Counted from the stretch's first letter, positions 15,255 to 25,020 are shown. The stretch is DNA of 56,792 nucleotides from Clostridia bacterium (GCA_017447185.1 JAFSOC010000006.1:1-56792), one strand, 5' to 3'. Notes: generated from the sequence alone by a model not told the origin. Numbers and translations: made by a program.

Positions 15255-16442
15255 ATGAAGATTTATGCGGATCACGCTGCGACCACCGCGATGAGCGGGG
15301 CGGCGATTGAAGCTATGACCCGTTGTATGCGGGAAGAATACGGCAATCCATCCAGCCTGTACCGGATCGGGCAGCGGGCGAAGGAAGTGCTGGAGGCGGC
15401 GCGGGCGGAGGTAGCCGCGGTGCTGAATGCCCGGCCCGAAGAGATTTATTTCACCTCCGGCGGCAGCGAGGCGGACAACCAGGCGATCCGGTCCGCCGCC
15501 CTGGCGGGAAAGAAGAAGGGAAAGAACCATATCATTTCCACCGCCTTTGAGCATCACGCGGTGCTGCATACGCTGGAACAGCTGAAGGCGGAAGGGTTTG
15601 AGGTAACCCTGCTGGACGTGCATGAAAACGGCGTGGTGCGGCCGGAGGAAGTGGAAGCGGCGATCCGGCCGGAGACCTGCCTGGTGACCGTGATGTATGC
15701 AAACAACGAGATCGGCACGGTGCAGCCCATCCGGGAAATCGGTGCGGTCTGCCGGGCCCGCGGGGTGCTGTTCCACACCGACGCGGTGCAGGCGGCGGGC
15801 CCCCTGGAGATCGACGTGCAGGCGGAGAATATCGACTACCTGTCGGCCTCGGGCCACAAGTTCCACGGGCCGAAGGGCGTGGGCTTCCTCTATGCCCGCA
15901 GGGGCGTGCCGCTGCTGCCGCTGATCAACGGCGGCGCCCAGGAGAAGGGAAAGCGGGCCGGCACGGAAAACCTGCCCGGCATCGTGGGCCTTTCGGCGGC
16001 CCTGAAGGAAACGGCGGCGGAACGGGACGCGGAAAACGCCCGGCTTTCGGTGCTCCGGGACAGGCTGATCGCGGGCCTTTCGGAGATTCCGCATTCCGCC
16101 CTGAACGGGGATGCGGAAAAGCGGCTGCCCGGAAACGTGAATTTCTGCTTTGAAGGCATCGAGGGGGAATCCCTGCTGCTCCTGCTGGATGAGAAGGGCA
16201 TCAGCGCCTCCTCCGGCAGCGCCTGCACCTCCGGATCCCTGGATCCCAGCCATGTGCTGCTGGCCATCGGCCGGGTGCACGACGTGGCCCACGGTTCCCT
16301 GCGGCTGACGCTGGGCAGGGAAAACACCGCGGAGGATGTGGAATACATCATCGGCGCGGTGAAGGAAGTCGTCAGTTATCTGCGCGGGTTCTCGCCGGTC
16401 TGGCGGGACCTGGAGAGCGGGAAAACGCCGCATCTGCTGTAA
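15255..16442 (+). CDS. Cysteine desulfurase, NifS/IscS family
   Basis: 395 residues, standard length. It is a PLP enzyme that converts cysteine to alanine and holds a persulfide for Fe-S cluster assembly. The PLP lysine is Lys202 in SASGHKFHGPKG and the persulfide cysteine is Cys324 in SSGSACTSGS, followed by the family LDPSHVL. Other family blocks (YADHAATT, FTSGGSEADN, NNEIGT, HTDAVQAAG) are intact. AAGGAGA precedes the ATG. The IscU-type scaffold gene lies 14 bases downstream, making a minimal Fe-S assembly operon. Confidence 0.95.
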   Translation: MKIYADHAATTAMSGAAIEAMTRCMREEYGNPSSLYRIGQRAKEVLEAARAEVAAVLNARPEEIYFTSGGSEADNQAIRSAALAGKKKGKNHIISTAFEHHAVLHTLEQLKAEGFEVTLLDVHENGVVRPEEVEAAIRPETCLVTVMYANNEIGTVQPIREIGAVCRARGVLFHTDAVQAAGPLEIDVQAENIDYLSASGHKFHGPKGVGFLYARRGVPLLPLINGGAQEKGKRAGTENLPGIVGLSAALKETAAERDAENARLSVLRDRLIAGLSEIPHSALNGDAEKRLPGNVNFCFEGIEGESLLLLLDEKGISASSGSACTSGSLDPSHVLLAIGRVHDVAHGSLRLTLGRENTAEDVEYIIGAVKEVVSYLRGFSPVWRDLESGKTPHLL

Positions 16443-16456
16443 GGAGGAAAGCATCA

Positions 16457-16837
16457 ATGGCACTGTACAGTGAAAAAGTAATGGATCATTTCCTGCATCC
16501 CCGGAACGTGGGCGTCATCGAGGACGCCAACGCCATCGGCGAGGTGGGCAATGCGAAGTGCGGGGACATCATGAAGATGTACCTGAAGATTGAAGACGAT
16601 ATCGTGAAGGATGTGAAGTTCGAGACCTTCGGCTGCGGCAGCGCCATCGCCTCCAGCTCCATGGCCACGGAGATGATCAAGGGCAAGCCCCTGTCCGAGG
16701 TGGCGAACCTGACCAACAAGGCGGTGACGGAGGCGCTGGACGGCCTGCCGGCCCACAAGATCCACTGTTCCGTCCTGGCGGAGGAAGCGATCCATTCCGC
16801 GCTGGAGGACTACCGCCGGCGGCAGGAGGAGGCGTAA
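16457..16837 (+). CDS. IscU/NifU-type Fe-S cluster scaffold protein
   Basis: 126 residues. All three cluster ligands are present: Cys35 in GNAKCGD, Cys60 in FGCGSAIASS and Cys104 in IHCSVLAEEA. The short length and sequence fit the NifU N-terminal domain form found with clostridial NifS rather than full IscU with an HscA site. It receives sulfur from the adjacent desulfurase. RBS AAGGAGG precedes the ATG. Confidence 0.93.
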   Translation: MALYSEKVMDHFLHPRNVGVIEDANAIGEVGNAKCGDIMKMYLKIEDDIVKDVKFETFGCGSAIASSSMATEMIKGKPLSEVANLTNKAVTEALDGLPAHKIHCSVLAEEAIHSALEDYRRRQEEA

Positions 16838-16847
16838 TCCTCCTGCC
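16821..16847. terminator. Hairpin shared by convergent gene ends
   Basis: GGCAGGAGGA (16821-16830) pairs with TCCTCCTGCC (16838-16847). It includes the scaffold gene stop and abuts the permease stop. No T-run is present, so termination is uncertain. Confidence 0.5.
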
Positions 16848-18908
16848 TCAGCGGGACTCCGCGCCGCTGACGATCCGGTAATAAACGCCGGAGGTCAGGC
16901 GGTAGATCAGGGCATAGAAGAGGGCAAAGGCCACAAAGCTGATCACCGTGGTGCGGATAAACAGGCCTACGTTGTACAGGCTGAACAGGGTCAGCACCCG
17001 GCGGATCATCGGGAAGGCAAAGATCAGGTGCAGCCCGGCGAAGGCCAGGGGGAGGGCGAAGACGGTCAGCAGCTGGGAGCGGATGCTGGAACGGATGTCC
17101 CGTTTCGTCATGCCCACCTTCTGCATGATGTCAAAGCGCTTCGCGTCCTCATAGCCTTCGGAGATCTGCTTGTAGTAAATGATCAGCACCGCGGCCAGCA
17201 GGAAAACGATGCTCAGCAGGATTCCGATGAAGAACAGGCTGCCGTAGGTGCCGTAGAAGTCTCCGGCGCCGCCGGCCCGGGAATCCACCCAGAGGGTCCG
17301 GTAACCGGCTGCTTCCGGCAGGGAGGCCATGAAAGCGCTGATGTCCTTTTCCAGCTCCTGTTCGATCCGGATGTTTTCTTCATCCGTAAGGCCCGTATCA
17401 AAGTGATAATTCCACAGGATCGAGTAATTCATATTGCCGGATGCATTGGTTGTTTCAAAGCCTTCGACGGCTGCGGACAGATCGGGAACGATCAGGCAGA
17501 GGCCTTTGTTGCCTGTGCGGTCCGGGGCCGCGGAGGTTTCCTTGTTTTTCCGGACGGAAAGAAGCTTCCAGGTATGCCGCACGCCGGCAACCTCCAGCGT
17601 CAGGGAATCTTCCTTCCAGTCCACCCCGTCCGTCAGCAGCACGGCTTCATCCGCCTGCAGGGCCGGGAGCTCCCCGACGGAATCCGGATACCGCTCCGGG
17701 GAAAACAGGGAGACGCTCAGCCGGTCCGGATTCATCACATTGCCGACGGTGCTTTCCGCGTCGCACTTCAGGACGCCGCCGGCCTGGGGCAGGCCGTTCA
17801 GGATCACGGAAGGCATGTCCAGCAGGTTGTCCGTCTGCCCGCCGTTTTCCCGGACAAACCGGCCGATTTCCTCCCGGACCGGATCCAGGTTCGTATCGGA
17901 AAGATCCTTCGGATCCTTCAGGTAAACGGTGGTGTCGATCTCCCGGGGATAGGAAACCCGCAGGGAGTCGTCCGCGCCGAACCACATGCAGGTGGTGGTG
18001 GAAAGCATCACCAGGATCATGGTGGCGATAATGCAGATGGAGGCCAGGCCCGCGCCGTTGCGCTTCATGCGGTAGGCCATGGAGGAGACGGAGACGAAGT
18101 GCTTCGCCTGGTAGTAGTATCCCTTCCGGCCCTGCAGGAAGCGGCACAGGCGGACGCTGCCGGAGATCATCAGCAGGTAGGTGGCCAGGATCACCATCAG
18201 TACCGCCACAAAAAATCCCAGCAGCGCGGAGAGCGGGTTCCGGATGATGACGGCCAGCACGTAGGCGCCGGCGAGGATCAGGATCCCCAGGATCGCCACA
18301 AACCGGTTGCCCTTCGGCGGTTTTTCGCCGACGTTTTCGGATTTCATCAGGCTGACGGCGCTGCTGCGGGCTGTGCGGATAACGGCGGACAGCCAGATCA
18401 CCGCGAAGACCGCCGCGTAGCACAGCACCGTCAGGATCAGGGATTTCCCGTCCAGCCGGATCCGGTAGTCGATTGCCCCGCCCATCAGGTTCACCAGTCC
18501 CAGCTCCGCGATCTTCGACAGCAGGATACCCAGCAGCAGCCCGCCCAGGAGCGCGGCGGCAAAGGTGATCCCGTTTTCCCAGGAGATGATGCGGACCAGG
18601 TTCCGCTTGCCCATGCCCAGCACGTTGTACAGGCCGAACTCACGGGTGCGCCTGCGGAGCAGGAAGGAATAGGTGTAGTACAGGAAGATCAGGGAAAACA
18701 CCAGGATCACGATCCGGCCGAGGGACAGCACCAGCTCCACGGAGTTTTTTCCGCGGGGGATCAGCGCCAGCACTTCCCCGGAGGTCAGGAAGCTGAGGAT
18801 ATAGAACATGGACACCATGCAGATGCAGGTCAGCAGGTAGGGCCGGGCAATCTGCCGGTTTTTCCGCAGGCCGTCCCAGGCCAGGCGGGGGTAGAACCCG
18901 GTTTTCAT
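16848..18908 (-). CDS. BceB-type ABC transporter permease
   Basis: 686 residues with the BceB topology: N-terminal helices from about 19, FtsX-like helix groups, and a long extracytoplasmic region of about 200 residues (about 305-510, starting near TTTCMWFGADDS) before the last three helices. This large loop binds peptide antibiotics or lipid-II-cycle complexes in the family. The start overlaps the stop of the ATPase gene by four bases, so the two subunits are co-translated. Together with the sensor kinase and response regulator behind them, they form an antimicrobial-peptide sensing and resistance module. Confidence 0.9.
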   Translation of the reverse strand: MKTGFYPRLAWDGLRKNRQIARPYLLTCICMVSMFYILSFLTSGEVLALIPRGKNSVELVLSLGRIVILVFSLIFLYYTYSFLLRRRTREFGLYNVLGMGKRNLVRIISWENGITFAAALLGGLLLGILLSKIAELGLVNLMGGAIDYRIRLDGKSLILTVLCYAAVFAVIWLSAVIRTARSSAVSLMKSENVGEKPPKGNRFVAILGILILAGAYVLAVIIRNPLSALLGFFVAVLMVILATYLLMISGSVRLCRFLQGRKGYYYQAKHFVSVSSMAYRMKRNGAGLASICIIATMILVMLSTTTCMWFGADDSLRVSYPREIDTTVYLKDPKDLSDTNLDPVREEIGRFVRENGGQTDNLLDMPSVILNGLPQAGGVLKCDAESTVGNVMNPDRLSVSLFSPERYPDSVGELPALQADEAVLLTDGVDWKEDSLTLEVAGVRHTWKLLSVRKNKETSAAPDRTGNKGLCLIVPDLSAAVEGFETTNASGNMNYSILWNYHFDTGLTDEENIRIEQELEKDISAFMASLPEAAGYRTLWVDSRAGGAGDFYGTYGSLFFIGILLSIVFLLAAVLIIYYKQISEGYEDAKRFDIMQKVGMTKRDIRSSIRSQLLTVFALPLAFAGLHLIFAFPMIRRVLTLFSLYNVGLFIRTTVISFVAFALFYALIYRLTSGVYYRIVSGAESR

Positions 18909-19672
18909 GCCTGCTCACCTCCCCGGGCGAGCAGGGTCAGGGTGTCCGTGATCTTCTGGTAGAACAGGTCGTCGGACATGTCGCCCCGGTAGAGTTGGTG
19001 GAACACCTCGCCGTCCCGGATGAACAGCACGCGGCCGGCGCGGCTGGCGGCCCGGGCGGAGTGGGTGACCATCAGGATGGTCTGGCCCTGGCGGTTGACC
19101 TCGGCAAAGAGCCGGAGCAGCTCGTCCGTGGACCGGGAATCCAGCGCGCCCGTGGGTTCGTCCGCCAGGATGATCCGGGGCGAGGTGATCAGCGCGCGGG
19201 CGACCGCCGCCCGCTGCTTCTGGCCGCCGGAAACCTCATAGGGATATTTTTTCAGCAGGCTTTCGATGCCCAGGGTCCGGGCGATGGGCATCAGCAGGGT
19301 GTTCATTTCCTTATACTCTTTCCCGGCCAGCACCAGGGGCAGGTAGATATTGTCCTCCAGGGTGAAGGTATCCAGCAGGTTGAACTCCTGGAACACGAAA
19401 CCCAGGTGGTCCCGGCGGAAGGCGGCCACATCGCTCTCCGGGATCTTCGAGAAATCCTTTCCGTCCAGCAGCACGGTGCCGGCGGTGGCCTTGTCCAGGG
19501 CGGCGAGGATGTTCAGGAGCGTGGTTTTTCCGCTGCCGCTTTCTCCCATGATGGCGACATACTCGCCTTCCTCCACGGTGAAATTCACATTCTTCAGCGC
19601 TTCCACGGACTGGCCGCCGAAACGGGTTTTGTAGACTTTCTTCAGGCTGTTGACTTCCAGCAGGTGCATCAT
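18905..19672 (-). CDS. BceA-type ABC transporter ATPase
   Basis: 255 residues from ATG 19672 (or 19669); GGAGGG lies 5 to 8 bases upstream on the minus strand. A longer open frame to 19894 runs into the kinase gene and is not used. Walker A is GESGSGKTTLL, the signature is VSGGQKQRAAVARAL, Walker B is IILADEPTGALD, and the switch histidine is in VTHSARAA. It energises the adjacent permease. Confidence 0.93.
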   Translation of the reverse strand: MMHLLEVNSLKKVYKTRFGGQSVEALKNVNFTVEEGEYVAIMGESGSGKTTLLNILAALDKATAGTVLLDGKDFSKIPESDVAAFRRDHLGFVFQEFNLLDTFTLEDNIYLPLVLAGKEYKEMNTLLMPIARTLGIESLLKKYPYEVSGGQKQRAAVARALITSPRIILADEPTGALDSRSTDELLRLFAEVNRQGQTILMVTHSARAASRAGRVLFIRDGEVFHQLYRGDMSDDLFYQKITDTLTLLARGGEQA

Positions 19673-19675
19673 CAG

Positions 19676-19782
19676 GTCCCTCCGTTCATTGTTTTGACAG
19701 GGCCATTGTAAAGCGGAAAGCCGGTCCGTTCCATCGAACCGGCTTACAGTTTGTCCCCCAAAACGAACAATTCTGTCACATT
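19676..19782 (-). promoter_or_regulatory. Candidate BceR-controlled promoter region before bceAB
   Basis: The 107-base gap between the kinase stop and the ATPase start holds, on the minus strand, TGACAGAATTGTTC (19778-19765). This partly fits the TNACA-N4-TGTAA box known for BceR-like regulators. It is followed by GACAAACTGTAA, a strong hairpin (AAGCCGGT/ACCGGCTT, about 19745-19718) and TACAAT near 19708. Confidence 0.45.
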
Positions 19783-20760
19783 TCAGTCCATGGCGAGCTT
19801 CCGCGTGCCCAGGTCGATGCGCACGGTGGTTCCCTGATCCGGCACAGACTGGATGGAGATCCCGTGGCCCAGGCTGTCGCAGACCCGCTTGCACAGGTTC
19901 AGCCCGATGCCGCTGGCGCGCATGTCCGCCCGCCCGGCCAGGCCGGTGTAGTTCCGCTCAAACACCCGGGGCAGGTCCTCCGGCGCGATGCCGATGCCCG
20001 TATCCCGGATGCACAGGGTTGCCGGCGCTTCCAGGTACACGGAGATCGTCCCCTCCCGCGTGTATTTCAGCGCGTTGGACAGGACCTGTTCCGCCACAAA
20101 GGCCAGCCATTTCTCATCGGTCAGCACCTTCGTCTCCGCCGGCGTGTAGTCCAGCTTCAGTTTCCGGGAGATGAACTCCCCGGCGAACTGCCGCAGCACC
20201 GGGCGCAGGATGCTGTCCAGGTCCGTTTCCCGGATCACGTAATCCGTGGCACCCTCCTCCAGGCGGAGATAGGTCAGCACCATGGACACATAGCGTTCGA
20301 TCCGCCCCAGGTCGGACAGCAGGCTGCGGGACAGCTCGCTGTCCTCCTCCTGCAGCCGCAGGCGCATGGCGGCAATCGGCGTTTTGATCTGGTGCACCCA
20401 CAGGGTGTAGTAATCCACCATGGCGCTGCGGCCGGCCTCGGCCTTCGTGCGGAGCTCCCGGTTCATCTCCCGCAGCTGCAGGATGATTTCCCGGTAATCA
20501 TCCGCCTCGATGGCCCGCGCCTCCGGCAGCGCGGCCTCCATTTCCTGCAGCTCCGACAGCACCCGGTGGCGCCGCCGGACCCGGAGGAAATCCAGGGTCA
20601 GCACGATGAGGCCCAGCACTGCGCACAGCGCCGCGGGATAGAGCACGGCTTCCGCCGGCAGGTGGTACAGCGCAAAGGAAACCGCGAGGATCAGGAAAAA
20701 AGCCGCGAACAGCAGCAGCACGCCGCGGCGGCTTTTCAGATAGCGAAGGAACAGTTTCAT
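19783..20760 (-). CDS. BceS-type intramembrane-sensing histidine kinase
   Basis: 325 residues. Two closely spaced helices (about 13-32 and 40-58) with almost no extracytoplasmic loop mark the intramembrane-sensing class, which reads the state of its BceAB partner rather than a ligand. The phospho-acceptor His123 lies in WVHQIKTPIAAMR. ATP-binding boxes follow: N-box VLSNALKYT, G1 IRDTGIGI and G2 RASGIGLNLCK. It overlaps no gene; the regulator stop is four bases upstream. Confidence 0.92.
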   Translation of the reverse strand: MKLFLRYLKSRRGVLLLFAAFFLILAVSFALYHLPAEAVLYPAALCAVLGLIVLTLDFLRVRRRHRVLSELQEMEAALPEARAIEADDYREIILQLREMNRELRTKAEAGRSAMVDYYTLWVHQIKTPIAAMRLRLQEEDSELSRSLLSDLGRIERYVSMVLTYLRLEEGATDYVIRETDLDSILRPVLRQFAGEFISRKLKLDYTPAETKVLTDEKWLAFVAEQVLSNALKYTREGTISVYLEAPATLCIRDTGIGIAPEDLPRVFERNYTGLAGRADMRASGIGLNLCKRVCDSLGHGISIQSVPDQGTTVRIDLGTRKLAMD

Positions 20761-20764
20761 CTTC

Positions 20765-21442
20765 TCACTCCACCAGGTATCCTTCCCCGAACCTGGTCAC
20801 AATAAAATCCTTGAGGCCGGCGGATTCCAGCTTCCTGCGCAGCCGGCCCACATTGACGGTCAGCGTGTTTTCATCTACAAAGGCGTCCGTCTGCCAGAGG
20901 GCTTCCATCAGCTTTTCCCGGCTGACGGTCTTTCCCTTGTTCTGCAGGAGGGTCAGGAGAATCCGGTATTCGTTCCGGGAAAGCTCCAGCTTCTCCCCGT
21001 TGCAGGTGAGGCTGCTGTCCCCTGTGTTCAGCACGGCGCCCCGGTGCTCGAGCACCGGCGCGGCGGAGGCGTAGTCATAGGAGCGGCGGAGCAGCGCCTG
21101 CACTTTGGCGATCAGCACATCCGGATCGAAGGGCTTGGCGATGAAATCGTCCGCCCCCATGTTCATGGCCATGATGATATTCATATTGTCCGAAGCGGAG
21201 GAAACAAAGATCACCGGCACCGGGGAAACCTTGCGGATCTCCGTGCACCAGTGGTAGCCGTTCATAAAGGGAAGGGAGATATCCATCAGCACCAGGTGCG
21301 GCCGGAAACGGTCAAAGTCGTCCATCACCTTCCGGAAATCCGTGACGCATTCCGCCTTCAGCCCCCAGCGGGCCATGCGGCTGCAAAGCGCGTCCGCGAT
21401 GCCTTTTTCATCCTCCACAATGAGGATCCGGTACTCTTCCAT
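20765..21442 (-). CDS. BceR-type OmpR/PhoB response regulator
   Basis: 225 residues. The receiver domain has the acidic pair near the start (VEDEKGI), phospho-acceptor Asp54 in LVLMDISLPF, and Lys in FIAKPFDPDVL. The C-terminal winged helix (about 125-225) includes SRNEYRILLTLL and TLTVNVGRLRRKL. It is first in the minus-strand operon followed by kinase, ATPase and permease. A -10-like TATAAT lies at 21487-21482, about 40 bases upstream. Confidence 0.93.
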   Translation of the reverse strand: MEEYRILIVEDEKGIADALCSRMARWGLKAECVTDFRKVMDDFDRFRPHLVLMDISLPFMNGYHWCTEIRKVSPVPVIFVSSASDNMNIIMAMNMGADDFIAKPFDPDVLIAKVQALLRRSYDYASAAPVLEHRGAVLNTGDSSLTCNGEKLELSRNEYRILLTLLQNKGKTVSREKLMEALWQTDAFVDENTLTVNVGRLRRKLESAGLKDFIVTRFGEGYLVE

Positions 21443-21639
21443 GCCTGTCTCCCTGCTTCCGCGTTGTTAGGGTCCTGCATGATTATAGCCGTTTTGCCCA
21501 TTTTTTTCCACCGGACAAACGGAAAACAGGGAATTCCCATTTTCTTCCGGATATGATATACTATCTGAAAACAGTAATAAAATAAACGCCTGCCAAAGGG
21601 CGTAATACCTGATTCCGGATAACCGAAAGGAACGCGTAA

Positions 21640-23091
21640 ATGAAAGTGTCCCTGAAGACAAAGACCTTTGTCATGATCTTTATCCTCACCGCCGTGCTGT
21701 GCGCGGCGTCCATTATCGGCACGAATATCGCGCTGACCAATATCATCCGCCAGCAGTTCATTGACAAGGCGGAGTCCGTGACCAACGCCATGGCGGACCT
21801 GATCGACAGGGACGCGGCTTCCGCGGTCCGCCGGGAGATCCTGAAGGTCTACGACGCGACGGAGGACAAAGACAAAATCAGCAACGAGGACTGGGGAAGC
21901 CCGGAGCACGAGGAATATGTGGGCAAGTACAACCACATCCTGGAGATGCCGGAATTCATCAGTTTGCAGGAATGGATGCGGACCATCCAGGACAAGGGTA
22001 ATTTCACCTATGTCTACCTGGTCATGATGGACACGGATCATGCCCGCACCGTCTACCTGGTGGACGCCTCCTATGACGACGAGATGTGCATGCCCGGCTC
22101 CTTCGATCCGTTTACGGAAAGCGACTACAGCATTGTCGAGCATCCCATGGACGGTCTGCCCGTGGACATCGTGGAAACCGAGGAATACGGCTGGACCCTG
22201 GCCTTGGGCAAGCCGGTGCTGGACGCGGAGGGCAGCATCATCGGCTATTTCTGCTGCGATTCCAGCATGACAGAAATCACCAACATCAAGAACCACTACC
22301 TGCTGATCATCGCCGCCGTGCTGATCGGCCTGGCGCTGCTCACCGGTATCCTGGGTGTGCTGGCCGTCAACCATTTCGTTGTCCGCCCCGTGAAGATCCT
22401 TTCCGCGGCGTCCATTGAATACTGCCATGACAATGAAAAGAACGAGCACCATAAATTCGGCGAGCTGAACATCAAGGCCAAGGACGAGATCGGCGACCTG
22501 GCCAGCTCCATGGTTCAGATGGAGAACGATATCAACGACCATGTGGCCACCCTGATCAAAACCGCCAACGAACTGATCGAGTCCCGCGAAAAAGAGGCGG
22601 AAATGCGCAAGGCCGCCAACGTGGACGCCCTCACCCATGTGAAGAACAAGCGGGCCCTCTTCACGGAGGAGGAACGGCTGGACCGGGAGATCCGGGAAGG
22701 CACCGCGGACTTCGGCGTCTGCATGATCGACATGAACAACCTGAAGACCATCAACGACACCTACGGCCACGAGAAGGGCGACGAGGCGATCCTGGACCTG
22801 TGCGCGGCCATCTGCACCACCTTCAAGCGCTCCCCGGTCTTCCGCACCGGCGGCGACGAGTTTGTGGTGATCCTGGAAGGATATGACCTGGAGCACAGGG
22901 ACCAGCTGATCAAACAGTTCCGGGATACCGCGGCGAAGGAAGAGACGAAGAAACCCTGGCGGGGCATGTCCGCCGCCCTGGGGATGCAGCTGTATGACCG
23001 GAAGTGGCATAACCATTTCGCGGACGTGCTGAAGGCCGCCGACGCGGAAATGTACAAGGACAAGACGGCCATGAAGGCGGGACGGGGCTGA
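21640..23091 (+). CDS. Membrane diguanylate cyclase (sensor-HAMP-GGDEF)
   Basis: 483 residues. One helix at about 8-30, an extracytoplasmic sensor of about 190 residues (with YVYLVMMDTDHARTVYLVDA), a second helix at about 222-247, a HAMP linker, a short coiled coil, and a GGDEF domain (about 325-483). The active site RTGGDEF is intact, along with NNLKTINDTYGHEKGD. The inhibitory RxxD I-site before it is absent (FKRS in place). It should make cyclic di-GMP in response to an external cue. It is divergent from the bce operon and has its own 5' region. Confidence 0.9.
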   Translation: MKVSLKTKTFVMIFILTAVLCAASIIGTNIALTNIIRQQFIDKAESVTNAMADLIDRDAASAVRREILKVYDATEDKDKISNEDWGSPEHEEYVGKYNHILEMPEFISLQEWMRTIQDKGNFTYVYLVMMDTDHARTVYLVDASYDDEMCMPGSFDPFTESDYSIVEHPMDGLPVDIVETEEYGWTLALGKPVLDAEGSIIGYFCCDSSMTEITNIKNHYLLIIAAVLIGLALLTGILGVLAVNHFVVRPVKILSAASIEYCHDNEKNEHHKFGELNIKAKDEIGDLASSMVQMENDINDHVATLIKTANELIESREKEAEMRKAANVDALTHVKNKRALFTEEERLDREIREGTADFGVCMIDMNNLKTINDTYGHEKGDEAILDLCAAICTTFKRSPVFRTGGDEFVVILEGYDLEHRDQLIKQFRDTAAKEETKKPWRGMSAALGMQLYDRKWHNHFADVLKAADAEMYKDKTAMKAGRG

Positions 23092-23167
23092 CTGGTCCGT
23101 CCGGCCCTGAAACAATCATTCTGCAATCAATCATTCAAAAATATACTATTCCGGAGGAAACCCATCC

Positions 23168-24925
23168 ATGAAGAAGCGCATTTACCGTATTCTGGCCGTG
23201 CTGACCGCGGCCTGCCTGCTGCTGGCTGCTTCCGGCGCCGGCGCCGCGAAGGCGGAAAACGAACTGTGGTGGAAAAACACCATCGCGTATGAAATCTATG
23301 TCCGCAGCTTTAAGGATTCCAACGGTGACGGCACCGGCGACCTGAGGGGGATCATCATGGAGCTGGATCACCTGCAGGAGCTCGGCGTGGGCGCCATCTG
23401 GCTGACCCCCTGCTATGATTCCCCCCAGGCGGACAACGGGTACGATATCGCGGATTACTATAAGATCGACCCGGCCTACGGCACCATGGAGGACATGGAC
23501 GAGCTGATCAGCGAGGCCGGGAAACGGGGCATCCGCATCGTGATGGACCTGGTGTTCAACCACACTTCCGACAAAAATGCGTGGTTTGAAGAATCCCGGT
23601 CCGGCAGGGACAACCCGAAAAGCGGCTGGTATATCTGGGCGGACCCGAAGGAGGACGGCAGCGCGCCCACCAACTGGCGCAGCATCTTCGGCGGATCGGC
23701 CTGGGAATATGACGAAACCCGGGGACAGTACTACCTGCATACCTTCCTGAAGGAGCAGCCGGACCTGAACTGGGAAAACCCGGAGGTCCGGCAGGCCCTG
23801 ATTGACGTGGCGAATTTCTGGGTGGATAAAGGCGTGGGCGGTTTCCGCCTGGACGCCATCACCTATATCAAAAAGCCGGCGGTGTTTGAGAACGGAAGAC
23901 CGGACGCGGACGACCGGCTGACCGGCATTCACGCCATGACCGCTGACACCCCCGGCATCCTGGACTTCCTCCGGGAGTTCCAGGCAGCGGTGTCCGTCGG
24001 AACGGATATCTTCATCGTGGGCGAAGCCAACGGCGTACCCTCGCAGGAACTGCCGGAATGGGTCGGCAGGGACGGCGTGATGGATATGATCTTCGAGATC
24101 AGCCATGTGCTGATCGACCTGCCGGATGAGATGAACTGGTGCAAGACCCGGGAATGGAAGCTCCCGGAATGGAAAATGCTGTTTTCGGACAGCCAGGAAA
24201 TGACCCGCGCCACAAAGGGCTGGGTGCCCGTTTTCCTGGAGAACCACGACCAGCCCCGGTCCATCAATCACTTCCTGCCGGAGGGCGCCGACCGCGTGGC
24301 CGGCGGGAAAGCCCTGGGCACCCTGCTGCTGACGACCCGCGGCACGCCGTTCATCATGCAGGGAGAGGAACTGGGCCTGGTGAATGTGAACTGGAGTTCC
24401 ATTGACGATTACCAGGATGTATCCACCCATAACCATTACAAGTTTGCCCTGGCGGAAGGCTACAGCGAGGAGGAAGCCATGGCGGCCGTGCAGCGGTTCT
24501 CCCGGGACAACGCCAGGACGCCTGTGCAGTGGACCGACGCGGAGAATGCCGGCTTTACCACCGGGACGCCCTGGCTGCCGGTGAACGATGATTACAGGAC
24601 CTTCAATGCTGCTTCTGAAGAAGCGGATCCGGATTCCGTGCTGAACTGGTATATCACCCTGTCCAGGCTGCGCAAAGAACATGCAGAGCTCGTGGACGGG
24701 ACCTATGAGGAACTTTTCCCGGAGCATGAACAGGTGTTTGCCTATATCCGGGAAAACGAAGAAGCGAAGGCTGTTATCCTGATCAATCTCTCGACGGAGC
24801 CGGCCGCCTATGACGCCGCCTGCGTGGAAGGGATGGAACTGCTGGTCTCCTCCGCAGGGAAAGCGGAAAAAGGTCAGCTGGCGCCCCTGGAAGCTGTGAT
24901 CTACGAGGGGCCGGCAGGCAACTGA
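23168..24925 (+). CDS. Secreted GH13 alpha-glucosidase/amylase family enzyme
   Basis: 585 residues with a signal peptide (about 1-29, ASGAGAAKA). The TIM-barrel motifs of GH13 are complete: GDGTGDLRG, NHTSDKNAWF, nucleophile Asp229 in GGFRLDA, acid/base Glu286 in IVGEANG and Asp361 in LENHDQPRS. The layout of oligo-1,6-glucosidase/alpha-glucosidase, with QPDLNWENPEVR and RTPVQWTDAENAGF, suggests action on short alpha-glucans. Export is unusual for that subgroup, so an extracellular role in starch or dextrin use is inferred. GGAGGAAA precedes the ATG. Confidence 0.92.
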   Translation: MKKRIYRILAVLTAACLLLAASGAGAAKAENELWWKNTIAYEIYVRSFKDSNGDGTGDLRGIIMELDHLQELGVGAIWLTPCYDSPQADNGYDIADYYKIDPAYGTMEDMDELISEAGKRGIRIVMDLVFNHTSDKNAWFEESRSGRDNPKSGWYIWADPKEDGSAPTNWRSIFGGSAWEYDETRGQYYLHTFLKEQPDLNWENPEVRQALIDVANFWVDKGVGGFRLDAITYIKKPAVFENGRPDADDRLTGIHAMTADTPGILDFLREFQAAVSVGTDIFIVGEANGVPSQELPEWVGRDGVMDMIFEISHVLIDLPDEMNWCKTREWKLPEWKMLFSDSQEMTRATKGWVPVFLENHDQPRSINHFLPEGADRVAGGKALGTLLLTTRGTPFIMQGEELGLVNVNWSSIDDYQDVSTHNHYKFALAEGYSEEEAMAAVQRFSRDNARTPVQWTDAENAGFTTGTPWLPVNDDYRTFNAASEEADPDSVLNWYITLSRLRKEHAELVDGTYEELFPEHEQVFAYIRENEEAKAVILINLSTEPAAYDAACVEGMELLVSSAGKAEKGQLAPLEAVIYEGPAGN

Positions 24926-24997
24926 CGAAAGGAATAAACGATGCTTTTCAAATCTCCTACATCCGAACCCGGGCGATTCTTCGCCAAGGACCCCGAA

Positions 24998-25020
24998 CAC
25001 AAGGGGACGGTCCTTTTGTG
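24998..25020 (+). repeat. RAYT-associated palindrome, left flank
   Basis: A 23-nt palindrome: arms CACAA and TTGTG around GGGGACGGTCCTT, with two G-T wobble pairs in the stem. The exact reverse complement is at 25816-25838, so the transposase gene is bracketed by perfect inverted copies. Confidence 0.85.

Noticed and set aside
17028-18962. A 644-codon open frame antisense to the BceB-type permease
   Set aside because: It is a high-GC mirror frame of a clearly coding gene, rich in Gln, His and Arg, without any family pattern.
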